Positions 43,590-54,124 of a stretch of 64,000 bases of DNA are shown here, one piece after another. Origin of the DNA: Typha latifolia (Eukaryota; Streptophyta; Magnoliopsida; Poales; Typhaceae); assembly GCA_019914945.1 (NCBI GenBank), contig CM034100.1:11047096-11111095 (forward strand). The letters are read 5' to 3'. How positions within the stretch are numbered: position 1 is the stretch's first letter; every line of letters starts with the position of its first letter. The notes beneath the pieces were generated by a model. That model did not search any database, had not been told where the DNA came from, and saw only the letters and a list, made by a program, of their open reading frames with translations. The position numbers were made by a program, and so were the translations under genes.

Positions 43590-45602
43590 GCCCACCACGC
43601 TTCCCCCACCTTGCCCTCAAGGTGAAAAGTCAGGGAAATGCTCCAAGATATCAGTCTCCAACTCCCATGTCGCCTAATCGGATGGCTTGCTAAGCCACTC
43701 AACTAGATCTCCATCTCCAATCTGGTACCATGTCATCGTCGACGCCAATGTCTAGCAAATACTCAAATTGTATCTACGAACTCTATCTCCTCCAATGGCT
43801 CCGGTAGAACTCATCCAACAATCTCGTGATCCCCAATGCGCTCCCTCAACAATAAAACATGAAAGACATGATGTACTCTCGATTGCTTCAGTAGCTCCAA
43901 ACGATATGCAACCGGACCAATATAGCGATGTGCTAATTTTTGGTTTCGCATCGGAAGTAAGGTCACCTGTCGATATGGTTGCACCCTCACAAACACCCAA
44001 TTGTCGATGTCAAACTCCTGCTCCCTTTGGCTATGATCATAAACTTGCTTCATGCAGTTTTGAGCAAGCTTAAGATGAGCACGCAACCTCTGTAATATGG
44101 CGTCTTTATCCATCAAAGCTAAGTCCACCTCCGTCCGATCTGCAGATGCCACTAGATCATAAGCGCGTAACATCGGAACCGTGCGTCCATACCCCGCCTC
44201 AAATGGAGTCATGCCAATGCTGCTATGGTAGGCGGTGTTCTAGGACCACTCCGCCGACGGTAAGAACTCCAACCATCGTTTCAGCATCACTCCAACAAAG
44301 CACCTCAAGTATTGCTCAATGCCTCGATTGACCATCTCGATTTGGATGTCCGTATGTGGATGGTAGGCCGAACCGAAGTTCAATCGAGTCCCATGTAATC
44401 TGAAAAACTCCATCCAAAAGTCGCTCTTAAATATACGATCACTATCTGAGACAATCGTGCGATGTAATCAAGTAACATCTCTAACAAAAATTTCAGCCAC
44501 CGACTTGGCTGAAAATGGATCTGACAATGCCGAAAAGTGCGCATACTTACTCAATCTATCAACCACCACAAAGATAACAAAATAACCACGTACTAGCGGA
44601 AGACCTCCTATAAAATTCATAGAAATGTCTTCCCAAGCACGGTCCGGTATAGGTAAAGGATGAAGTAATCCGGCTGGTTTGAATGTGGTTGCCTTAGTCC
44701 TATGACAGACTTCGCAAGCATGGACAAAACTTCTCACATTCTGCCTCAATCCTAGCCACGTGCAACTCTGAAATATCCTCTTATATGTCCTCAAGACGCC
44801 CTCATGACCAGCCTCTAGAGTATGGTAGAAGTGCTCCAATAATTTCTACCGCAATCCATCATTTACGGGCACTTGAATGCATCCGCGGTCCAACAACAAC
44901 TCGCCTCGATTTTCCAACTCTTGATGGCGCTCCGAATCATCCATCACCTCATGCAACAGTCTCAAAATATCTGGATCAGATGTACATGCATACCACAGCT
45001 CGTCAGTGAAGGAAAAGGTAGGAGATGAATAGGCTACAAGCTTGGCGGCATCGGGTTGGCGCGATAGTGTATCCGCCGCTCTATTTTCCATTCCCTTCTT
45101 GTATTGGATTTCATAATCATATCCTAGCAATTTTGTGACCCATCGCTGCGGCCAGGGTGTGTATGCGCTGTGCCGTAAAGTATGAAAGGCTCCTTTGATC
45201 AGTTCGGATAATGAATCGTCTACCGATCAAATAAGGCCTTCACTTTGTCACCACATGCAGAATTGCCAACATCTCTCTCTCTCATAAGTTGATAATTGCT
45301 AAGATTTTGGTGACAACGCCTTACTAAGAAAGGCTATAGGACATCCTTCTTGCATAAGTACAGCTCCTATGCCAACACTTGACACATCACATTCCACAAT
45401 GAACTCTTTGGTAAAGTCCGGTAGCGCTAGAACGGGTGTTGTCGTCATTGTAGTTTTCAATTTTTCAAAGGCTGAAGTGGCTTCACCCGTCCATCTAAAA
45501 GAGTTCTTTTTCAACAAAGAAGTGAGAGGAGCAGCAATCTTGCCATATCCGGCGATGAAGCATCGATAATATCCAGCGATGAAGCATCCCAAAAGATTCA
45601 GC
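43590..45602 (-). pseudogene. pol: gypsy RNase H, integrase and chromodomain end (LTR-B family)
   Basis: Minus strand, in coding order: RT-RNase H connection and RNase H (45299-45600; FIVECDVSSVGIGAVLMQ), then ENRAADTLSRQPD (44846-45130), the integrase zinc finger (GHEGVLRTYKR ... CEVCH, about 44690-44840), the core with the first catalytic Asp changed to Asn (SMNFIGG, codon 44616-44618), the second Asp as VSDSDRIF, the C-terminal region (43811-44212) and a shortened chromodomain (about 43650-43800). It is truncated at 45602 by an LTR-A fragment. Several stops. Confidence 0.85.
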
Positions 45603-46328
45603 CCCAAAAACGCTTTCCAATAATTCAAGTTTTAGGTGAATCAGACGGTGGTATCTCGAGATATTGTCGGATCAGTAGACGAACATAGGGAATCCATCTT
45701 TGGATCCGTGGATGGGGGCACGAGATCCTTGGTGTTGGTGAAGGTTGGTGGACCGGCATTAATGGGTCGCACCGGTGAGTACGTGGAGATAGAAGGGTTA
45801 GGGCAAGGTGATAGATAAATTGGAAGAAGGGGAGGGAGTGGGCCACCCCTAAGAAACTAGGGTGATTGCCCCGTCGAGGGAGGCTAGAAGCGGTGACGCC
45901 ATCTAGAACGGAAGAGAAGTAGACGAAGGAGACAAGGCCAAAACTCAATTCATTCAGTAATGATTTTATGGTTGCCATCCACACCTTTAGAGGCTAACCA
46001 AATAATTCAAAATTGGTAATTATTAACCCTAAAATAGTATATTTTTGCCGACCGCATTCGAACGCGCCCGATCGCGTTCGAACGCACATTTTGCGTTCTC
46101 TGTATGTGCGAACGCGATGCAGGCATTCGCAGGCGCGTTCGAATGAAGATTTTGCACTCTCTGGATGTGCGAACCTGATGCAAGCATTTACAAGCGCTTC
46201 CACCCACGTTCAAACGTGAAATAAGGAAACTTATTATTTTTAAGACTTAAATACTAAAACAAGAAACAAAGACACCCCTAGAGTGTATCCATGCTCGAGA
46301 CGACATCGGTGAAATCCGAATCGTATCA
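45603..46328 (-). mobile_element. LTR-A, truncated at its 3' end
   Basis: The minus strand starts TGATACGATTCGG (46328). The U5 end beyond about 45603 is missing. Palindrome cluster at about 46050-46215. It separates a minus-strand pol (left) from a plus-strand gag (right). Confidence 0.8.
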
Positions 46329-47150
46329 AGATACAAGTGGATGTTCATGCTCTATGTCCTATCACTCTTGAGGAGGCCTTTGAGAAAGCTGTGAGGATGG
46401 AGCAAAAGCATAAGGCTCTCAAGATGGCAGCGAAAATAAGTTAGGGCAATCGAGATGGGCGGTTTGCGCCTTGAACGCCGACTAGAAATTCTGTGTGTTC
46501 AAAGACAACGGCTGCTAGTACTAGACCACGACCACCTTGGAGACCTTCTTCTGATGTTAGAGGAGACACAAGACCCTCCGTTTGAACTCTCACACCTGCC
46601 TAGGTGGAGGAGTGAAGAGCGAAGAGCGAGGTGTCTTTGCGTTCGATGCGATGAACATTTCACCCTCGGTCATCAATGTTCCAAACCGATTAGGAGTGTG
46701 ATGCTCATCAATAGTCTCGAGGAGGATGATGAGGTTGTTGGTGATGGAGAGTGTTTAGAGGAGGTCCGTGAGGAGGCCGTTGAGGAGGGCGCAGAGGAAG
46801 ATATCCAAGATGAAATATTGATGCATGCATATTCAAGTACTTCCGCGCCGAGGACATTGTGGGTAGATGGACTCGTTAGAAATTATTATGTGCAAATCCT
46901 CATTGATTCGGGGAGTAGACACAACTTTTTAACAGAGAGGTTAGTGAGGAGATTAGGCTTGGATGCAGAACTGACCACGGGGTTTGACATTGCTATTGGA
47001 GATGGCACGAAGCTGAAGGCGGAGAGCTTGTGTCGTTGGGTCTATATACGAGTGCAAGGACACGACATCATTATGGACTTGTATCCGTTGGCATTGTGAG
47101 GAGCGGACATTGTCCTTCGCACTCAGTGGTTACAGAGTTTGGGACCCATC
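46329..47150 (+). pseudogene. pol: gypsy gag end, knuckle and protease (LTR-B family), plus strand
   Basis: Begins inside gag (VDVHALCPITLEEAFEKAV). A frame of 214 codons (46455-47099) holds the knuckle CVRCDEHFTLGHQC, an acidic linker, and the protease with an intact catalytic LIDSGSRHNFL (about 46903-46935), then the flap region to LYPLAL, where a TGA (47097-47099) stops it. Sequence resembling GTQWL follows. The 5' part of the element, including its 5' LTR, is missing: the segment starts directly at the LTR-A end. Confidence 0.85.
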
Positions 47151-47200
47151 ACATTTGATTTTCGGAGCATGTGAATGAAATTTAAACAAGGAAAAAAGAT

Positions 47201-48100
47201 GTGCGGCTTGATGGCGTTCATTCTCCGCCGATTCTTACGATGCAGCCAATGGTGGGGCTGCCTTGTGCGAGTGATTTAGCCTATCTTCTTCAGTTAGGAC
47301 CAGTAGGAGATGAGCTTCAAATGAGTCCAAATATTACCATAGAGTTGTCTAATTTATTAAATAAATTTGCTAGATTGTTTGAGGAACCAAAGGAGTTGTC
47401 ACCAAGGCAAACGGCGGACTATCGCATAGAGATTGTACCTGAGGCTGCACCGGCAAACATGAGGCCATATCGGTATCCACATATGCAAAAAGAAGTTATT
47501 TCCAAGATAGTAGCCGAGATGTTAGAGCAAGCCTTCATACAACCAAGTCATAGCTCTTACTCATCGCCCGTGCTATTGGTACAAAAGAAGGACGGGACAT
47601 GGCATTTTTGTGTCAACTACCGGGCACTAAATGCTATCACCGTCGAGGATTGGTATCCCATTCCGGTCATAGAGGAGCTACTGCACGAGCTTGCAAGGGC
47701 AACCATATTCAGCAAGCTTGACTTGAGGGCTGGGTATCATCAAATTAGAGTTCGATCGACGGATGTGCACAAAACTGCATTTCGGACTCCGGATGGGCAC
47801 TACGAGTTTCGGGTGATGCCCTTTGGTCTTACCAATGCTCCAGCTACTTTTCAAGGCCTCATGAATGATAGTTTTTGGCCTCTATTATGAAGGTATGTCT
47901 TGGTATTCTTTGATGACATTTTGGTGTATACTATGACTGAATTAGAGCATTGGCGGCATTTGGAGGATGTGCTGAATTTGTTGAAGCAAAACCTATTAAA
48001 GATTAAGACGTCCAAGTGCCTATGGGGAGTACCACAAGTGGGATTTAGGCCATATTAACTCAGTGGAAGGGGGAGCAGCGGATCCTCAAAAGGTGGCATG
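47201..48100 (+). pseudogene. pol: gypsy reverse transcriptase (LTR-B family), cut by SIRE insertion
   Basis: A frame of 229 codons (47201-47890) contains the linker, [25 protein letters not shown] and [22 protein letters not shown] at 47888-47890 interrupts it just before RYVLVFFDDILVY (FFDD 47906-47917). The RT thumb follows with a shift near 48045. At 48101 a copia LTR begins. The gypsy sequence resumes at about 57109 in RNase H, roughly 0.4-0.5 kb farther along the gene. Confidence 0.9.
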
Positions 48101-48241
48101 TGTTAGGTTTTTATTTGTTGGCAATTATGTACAAAATATTCTAAGTGTATCTTTTCATGTATATGAGCTTTACACAAGTCTAGAATATCTCTGGTTTGAA
48201 GAATTGCAAGATTATTAGAGAAAAGCCGTCAAGTTCACACC

Positions 48242-48535
48242 GCGTTCACAAACGTGTTCGAACGCGGGTACTGCGTTCACACAGACAGAGAGCTGCGTTC
48301 ACAAACATGTTCGAACGCGGGTACTGCGTTCACACAGACAGAGAGCTGCGTTCACAAACGCGTTCAAACACAGCTACGACGTTCACACAGACAGAGAGCC
48401 GCGTTCACAAACGCGTTCGAACGCGGGTACTGCGTTCACACAGACAAAAAGCCGCATTCACAAACGCGTTCAAACGCAGGTACTGCGTTCACACAGACCG
48501 AGAGCTGCGTTCACAAACGCGTTTGAACGCAACCT
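48242..48535 (+). repeat. 53-bp tandem array in copia U3
   Basis: The block GCGTTCACAAACGxGTTCG starts at 48242, 48295, 48348, 48401, 48454 (diverged) and 48507, exactly 53 bp apart. Each unit carries one CGTTCGAACG-type palindrome plus two CGTTCACA half-sites. The Arg-rich frames across it are by-products. Confidence 0.9.
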
Positions 48536-48709
48536 GAAGAATTCAAGTTGTCACGTTCGAACACACTCGGGCCCGTTCGAATGCACCTGAGTTCAAGTCA
48601 TGCCGTTCGAACGCACCTGGGCCGCGTTCGAATGCACCAACGAAGTTTGATAAAATTGGACTTTCGTGAGTACGGATAAGACTTGGATTTGGCTCTATCT
48701 TGGAGATCA

Positions 48710-48718
48710 TATATAAGG
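48710..48718 (+). promoter_or_regulatory. TATA box of the copia LTR
   Basis: TATATAAGG, about 70-80 bp downstream of the last palindrome-like site. Confidence 0.7.
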
Positions 48719-49180
48719 ATTGTGATGCCCTATCTTGAGGGGGGTTGAAGAAGCATTATTGAATGAACTTCTTGAGGCTACATCGGTTCTTCAACTATCA
48801 AGGTTCCACTCATCTACAAAACCTAATCTTTCGTCTTAAGGGCTATCTAGACGAAAGATCAATCTCGAGGGTTACTGAGGTTGGACTTCAATCACGAGAA
48901 GCAGTGAATCGTGGGTTCTAGCGAGCAAGACTGAGAAGAACTAAGTCGTTTGGATCGACGGGTTGTTTTGTGAGTCAGTCTTGTAACTGCTACTATTCTA
49001 GTGATTGGTTTTGATCCGAGTTTGGATCCGTGGTTTTTTTCCGTTTGGGTTTTTCCACGTTAAAATCTTGGCGTTCATCTCTGCTTTCGTTCTTAATATT
49101 TCTACGGACTTTTACTTAAGCGAACGAGTGATATCATTGCCTATTATTTAGATACATACTTGTGTCTAGGGTTTTTTCAA

Positions 49181-49194
49181 TTGGTATTAGAGCA
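49181..49194 (+). other. primer-binding site of the SIRE element
   Basis: TTGGTATTAGAGCA next to the LTR end, complementary to the 3' end of initiator Met tRNA except for one base. It is present once, unlike the gypsy ladders. Confidence 0.8.
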
Positions 49195-49227
49195 GGTTCT
49201 CTCACCTTTGAGAGAGATCAAATAGGC

Positions 49228-50376
49228 ATGGATTTTCATAGAGATGGACCATCATCTATTAGACGTCCTATCCTAGATGGATTAAATTATGGATATTGGA
49301 AAGCTAGGATGAGAGCTTACTTGAAGACTATAGATAAACGAGTATGGTTTGCAGTTGTGAACGGTTGGAGTCCACCAATGTACATGGTGGATGATAAACT
49401 TGCCGATAAACCGATAGAGTCATGGGATAGGTCAGACTATGAAAAAGTTGGATGGAATAGCAAGGCAATAAATGCAATTTTTTGTTGTGTTTCCTCAGAA
49501 GAATTTAGAAGAATCTCTACTTGTGAGATAGCAAAAGAAGCTTGGACGATCTTAGAAACTACTCACGAAGTAACTATGGCTGTAAAACTTTCTAAACTTC
49601 AGAGGTTGACTACTAGTTTCGAAACTCTACGTATGGAGGAGGATGAGACATTTGATGAGTTTTATGCAAAGCTGAGTGATATAGTCAACTCCAGTTTCAA
49701 CCTAGGAGAGAAAATTCCTGAAAATGGAATTGTCCGTAAGATCCTTAGGTCTCTTCCAGAGAGGTTTCAGGCGAAAGTTACAGCTATTGAGGAAAGTAAG
49801 GACATCGATTCTATGAAAGTTGAACAATTGGTAGGAAATCTACCAACATTTGAGTCCAGCCTTTCAAAACCGAGGAAGTCTAAAGGGATTGCCCTATCCA
49901 CAGTTGAACAAAGTATAGAGGAGTCTGATGATGAAGGTGATTTAGATGTTGAGATGTTGGCTATGTTCGTCAAAAAGTTTAATAAATTCTTTCAGAAGCC
50001 AAACAAGTTGAATGCTGAAAAACTTGAGAAAAGCAAAGAATTTGTGAAAAAGAAAAATACTGCGAGTTCGAACACAGATGTGAGCAACAACGGTGTCAAA
50101 CAGAAAAATAAGAATTCTGAGAATAAAGTTCAATGTTTTGAATGTTCTGGTTTTGGACACATAGCTCAAGAATGCCCTAATCGCCTTAAGAAGAAGGCAA
50201 AAGCTATGAAAGTTACTTGGGATGACTCAAATGAATTTGATGATGATTCTAAAAAAGACGAAGAAAACTTTGTTGCTTTTGCCTCTTCTCTACTTGAAAT
50301 TGATTCTGTTGTTAATACTGATAGTACAGATGATCAGGATATGTTACCAGCCGAAGAAGATGAATCTGAAATATAA
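49228..50376 (+). CDS. gag: SIRE-type copia gag, intact to an early stop
   Basis: The chosen start is ATG at 49228 (MDFHRDGPSSIRRPIL); the open frame reaches upstream into the PBS without another ATG. Order: an N-terminal gag part (RPILDGLNYGYWKARMRAYL), a UBN2-type gag domain in the middle (LQRLTTSFETLRMEEDETFD), a Lys/Ser-rich stretch, then one zinc knuckle CFECSGFGHIAQEC (50134-50175), and an acidic tail. About 382 codons to TAA 50374-50376. In this family gag and pol are normally one long frame, so the TAA probably cuts a former gag-pol: the same frame continues with coding-like sequence for some 80 codons. Gag assembles the particle in the cytoplasm. Confidence 0.85.
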   Translation: MDFHRDGPSSIRRPILDGLNYGYWKARMRAYLKTIDKRVWFAVVNGWSPPMYMVDDKLADKPIESWDRSDYEKVGWNSKAINAIFCCVSSEEFRRISTCEIAKEAWTILETTHEVTMAVKLSKLQRLTTSFETLRMEEDETFDEFYAKLSDIVNSSFNLGEKIPENGIVRKILRSLPERFQAKVTAIEESKDIDSMKVEQLVGNLPTFESSLSKPRKSKGIALSTVEQSIEESDDEGDLDVEMLAMFVKKFNKFFQKPNKLNAEKLEKSKEFVKKKNTASSNTDVSNNGVKQKNKNSENKVQCFECSGFGHIAQECPNRLKKKAKAMKVTWDDSNEFDDDSKKDEENFVAFASSLLEIDSVVNTDSTDDQDMLPAEEDESEI

Positions 50377-50640
50377 AAGCCATATAATGACCTGTACCTG
50401 GAGTCGTTTAAACTCAAGAAAAGCAATCTTAGACTACATCAACGACTCAAGGTAATCGAACTTGAAAGAATTCAATTTGAGGAGAAGTACAAATTGGAAC
50501 TTGAATGTGTCAAAGACCTTTCTGAACAACTTGACAATGCAAAAAATAAAATGAAGGCTGATGAAATTGAACTAGACCTTTATTTTCTAATCTCGAAAAA
50601 CATGAAGGGGGAGTTGTGACATACGGAGATGGTAATTCAT
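50377..50640 (+). pseudogene. pol: SIRE gag-protease junction with protease active site deleted
   Basis: After the TAA, the gag frame runs on (coiled-coil-like, rich in Leu/Lys/Glu) to about 50590. It then shifts and enters the sequence GGVVTYGDGNSSKVIG that normally follows the copia protease catalytic motif. The catalytic DSG block and its surroundings are absent, so a deletion near 50590 removed the active site. Confidence 0.75.
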
Positions 50641-51860
50641 CCAAGGTAATAGGTAAAGGAAAGGTAAGTATTCCAGGTGTTCCTATTCTTGAAAATGTTA
50701 TTTATGTTAAGGGCTTGAAAGCAAATCTTCTGAGTATCAGTCAATTTTGTGATGAAGATTATGAGGTAAAATTCTCCAAAAATGATTGTACTATTCTAGA
50801 TCATGGTGGTAATGTTATATGTTATGGATCTAGAACATGTGATAATTGCTATGTTGTTGGAAAGTCACATAAACTGAAATGTAACAGTGCCTCTTTCGAC
50901 ATTGCAGATCTTTGGCATCAACGTCTTGGACATGTGAATCATAAGGAATTATTTACTCTGTCCAAACAAGAAGTGGTAAGAGGAATACCTAAGATGAAAG
51001 AAATGTCAAAATGAGTGTGCGGTTCGTGTCAAATTGGAAAACAAACTAGGATTTCACACAAGAAGGTAAATGCAGCTACCACCGACCGTGTGCTCCAATT
51101 AGTTCACATGGACTTGATGGGTCCAACAAAAACATAAAGTCTTGGAGGTAAACAAGATTACTCCAGATATACCTGGGTTGCCTTTCTACGTGAGAAGTCT
51201 GAAACCTTTGAAGTTTTTAAATCACTATGTTTAAAATTGCATAATGAAAAATCTATTACCCTAGTTAGGATTCATTCTAATCATGGTAGAGAATTTGAAA
51301 ATGAAAATTTTTCCATATTTTGCAATTCTCTTGGTATTCAACATGAATTTTTAGCTCCTATAACTCTACAATAGAATGGGATTGTGGAAAGAAAGAACCA
51401 AGTTGTGTAAGAAATGGCTAGGGTTATGCTTCACGCTAAAAAAGTTCCTCAAAGGTTTTGGGCAGAGGCGGTCAATACAGCGGTACATGTGATAAATCGT
51501 GTTTATCTAAGACTAGGTACAAAATTGACTGCATATGAAATCTGGAAAGGTAAGAAACCTAGTGTTAAATATTTTCGAGTTTTTGGTAGTAAATACTATA
51601 TCTTGCGTGATCGAGAATATTTGACTAAATTTGACACTAGAAGTAACAAAGGCATCTTCTTAGGGTATTTGAATAATAGCAGAGCCTATAGAGTATTTAA
51701 TCTTGACACTTCTACGGTTATGGAATCTGCTAATGTTATGATAGATGAATCCACTACTGATTTAACTAAAGCTACTCCTATTTTTATTTCTGCAGATACA
51801 TATGATGAAGAAATAGGAAAGGAGCTTGATTTGGAAATTGAGAATTAGGACGAGGACAAA
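50616..51860 (+). pseudogene. pol: SIRE integrase, stops and mutated catalytic residue
   Basis: Order: protease end, pre-integrase zinc finger (WHQRLGHVNH at about 50912-50941, CGSCQIGK at about 51018-51041), then the catalytic core. The first Asp is in LVHMDLMGP (51111-51113), the second is changed to Asn (HSNHGREFEN, codon 51279-51281) and the Glu is kept (VERKN, 51387-51389). A C-terminal region up to 51848 is open for 144 codons. Stops occur at 51012-51014, near 51136, near 51373 and near 51408. Integrase would join cDNA ends to target DNA; this copy cannot. Confidence 0.85.
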
Positions 51861-51989
51861 GTTGAAATGAACAAAGATGACTGCAATGATTCGAAACCAT
51901 CTGCCAGTGTGAAATTAGATCATTCACTGTCACAAGTGATCGGAGACGTAAATGAACCAATTAAGACAAGACGACAAATCCAAAGTGAG

Positions 51990-53045
51990 GTATCATTTAC
52001 TTGTTATACATCTTCTTTTGAACCTAAAAATGTGAAGGAAGCATTGCTAGACGATTCTTGGGTTAATGCTATGCATGAGGAATTAGAGCAATTTTCTAGG
52101 AATGATGTTTGATATTTAGTTTCTAGACCTAAGAATGTGAACGTCATTGGAACAAAATGGATTTACAAGAATAAAAGTGATGAACATGGCAATATAGTTC
52201 AAAACAAAGCTAGACTCGTAGCATAGGGATATACTCAGGTTGAGGGTATAGATTTTGATGAGACATTTGCTCCTGTTGCTAGATTAGAATCTATTCGTAT
52301 ACTGCTTGCTATTGCTTGTCACTTAAAATTTAAATTGTTTCAAATGGATGTGAAAAGTGCTTTCTTGAATGGTACTCTGAATGAAGATGTTTATGTAGAA
52401 CAACCGAAAGGGTTCGAATATCAAAAATTTCCTTCTCATGTGTTTAAACTGAAAAAGGCCATCTACGGACTAAAACAAGCTCCAAGAGCTTGGTATGAGA
52501 AGTTGACCACTTTTTTAGTGGATGCGGGGTTCACTCGAGGGGGAGTGGATAAGACATTGTTCATTAGATGGTCAAACAAGAGTTTAGTTGTGGCACAAAT
52601 ATATGTGGATGACATTGTCTTCGGGGCAACGAGTCGATCATTAGCTAAGGAGTTTGCAGATCTTATGCATAGTCATTTTGAGATAAGCATGATGGGTGAG
52701 TTGAAGTTCTTTTTGGGACTTCAAATTACTCAGTTGGAAAGAGGGATATTTATCACTCAAACTAAGTATGCTAAGGATCTTGTGACTAAATTCGGTTTAG
52801 AAAATGCAAAACATGCTAGAACTCCTATGAGTACAACTACCAAACTAGGTAAGGATATTACAGGAAAAAGTGTCGATCGGACACTGTATAAGAGCATAAT
52901 TGGTAGTCTTTTGTACTTAACTACTAGTAGACTAGACATTGCATTTAGTCTCGGTGTGTGTGCTAGGTTTCAGTCTGAACCTAAGGAGACACATTTGTTT
53001 GCTGTGAAACGTATTATAAAATATGTCGGTGGCACAGTTGACTGA
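51990..53045 (+). pseudogene. pol: SIRE reverse transcriptase (copia type)
   Basis: RVT_2 domain: ALLDDSWVNAMHEELEQF, then a TGA at 52110-52112 and a TAG near 52224. A clean 236-codon frame follows (52335-53045) with [28 protein letters not shown] and the catalytic YVDD (52602-52613). RNase H follows. The long open part and recognisable catalytic site suggest a moderately young copy. Confidence 0.9.
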
Positions 53046-53545
53046 GGTATCTGGTTTACGTATGACTCGGGAGCTATCATATCTGGATACACGGACTCTG
53101 ATTGGGCAGGTTCATGTGATGATAGAAAACGTACCTCAGGTGGATGTTTTTATATTGGAAACAATCTGGTTGTTTGGCACAGTAAGAAACAAAACTCGAT
53201 ATCTTTATCTACTGCGAGGCCGAGTACATTGCAGCGGGAAGTTGTTGTTCTCAGTTACTATGGATGAAACAGATGGTCAAAGATTATGGCATTGAACAAG
53301 ATACTATGGTGCTTTATTGTGACAACATGAGTGCTATTAATATATCGAAAAATCCTGTTCAACACTCGCATACAAAACATATAGATATCCGACATCATTT
53401 TATACGCGAGTTAGTTGAAGACAAAATAATAGCACTAGAACATGTTGAGACGGAGACACAGTTGGGTGATCTATTTACAAAACCTTTGGATTTACAGAGA
53501 TTTGACTATCTTTGTACTTCTTTAGGGATTTGTGCTTTGGATTGA
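53046..53545 (+). pseudogene. pol: SIRE RNase H, single-base frameshift
   Basis: YTDSDWAGSCDDRKRTSGG lies in the RT frame after a TGA at 53043-53045. Near 53212 one base is missing in the codons for STAEAEY, and the frame moves to 53264-53545 (MVLYCDNMSAINISKNP, HTKHIDIRHHFIREL, LFTKPL), ending at TGA 53543-53545. This is the normal C-terminus of copia pol. Confidence 0.85.
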
Positions 53546-54124
53546 TTTTTTTTGTTTGGTTTGTGTGTTTTGGTTTGCATGTTTCATTTTTATTATTTCT
53601 TTTCGTTTCTTTTTAGGTTTTCTTTACTTTGAAATTTTCTTTGTTTTTAGTTTCAGATTTGTCGAGAGTTTTTTGTCATATAAAAAAAATTGATGCACTC
53701 CTAGATTCAATAATATACTCTTGACATATAAATATGATTTTTCTCTTGATTATGAGTTATTATAGTCAATTTTGTCATCTTGTAGTATATTGTATCATTT
53801 CTGATTTATTCACTCTCTCGACTTCTATGATAATTATACTGAAATTAATGCACTCATAACGTGTGTATATTCTTGAGTGAGCATGACATCATAAAATTTT
53901 TTTTAAATAGCTCACTATTGATGTTGATTTGCACAGTTTGACCCCATGCTTAGTCATCACAAATGTGTTCATAAAAGATCAATGAAAAGGGCCACAATGA
54001 GTTTGTGTGAAAACCATCTTGTTTAGAGTCCAGTTTGACTCAGTATATTGCTTGCAAATTAAATAATTTTTTTTTAATGTTTGTGAATATCTTCTTGCAC
54101 ATTCTTTGATATGTACTACAAGAA
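53546..54124 (+). other. non-coding spacer after copia pol
   Basis: T-rich, no frame or known motif. It is typical of the long region between pol and the env-like gene in SIRE elements. Confidence 0.6.

Larger units (their letters stand above)
48101..49179 (+). mobile_element. SIRE/Maximus-type copia 5' LTR (1079 bp)
   Basis: TGTTAGGTTT...TTTTTTCA, followed by a PBS (TTGGTATTAGAGCAGG, 49181 onward), one base from the initiator Met tRNA complement. U3 has a 53-bp tandem array (48242-48535), further palindromes to about 48635 and a TATA box (TATATAAGG, about 48710-48718). The first ~137 bp match the fragment at 1657-1793. The long LTR and the gag type point to the SIRE lineage. The matching 3' LTR is absent. 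Confidence 0.85.

Noticed and set aside
48242..48535. Possible CRISPR array
   Set aside because: Repeats are contiguous 53-bp units without unique spacers, in a plant retrotransposon LTR.
48196..48537. 113-codon frame with a repeated Arg/His-rich peptide
   Set aside because: Direct consequence of the 53-bp tandem array in the copia U3. The same repeat is open in another frame, and it lies upstream of the LTR TATA box.
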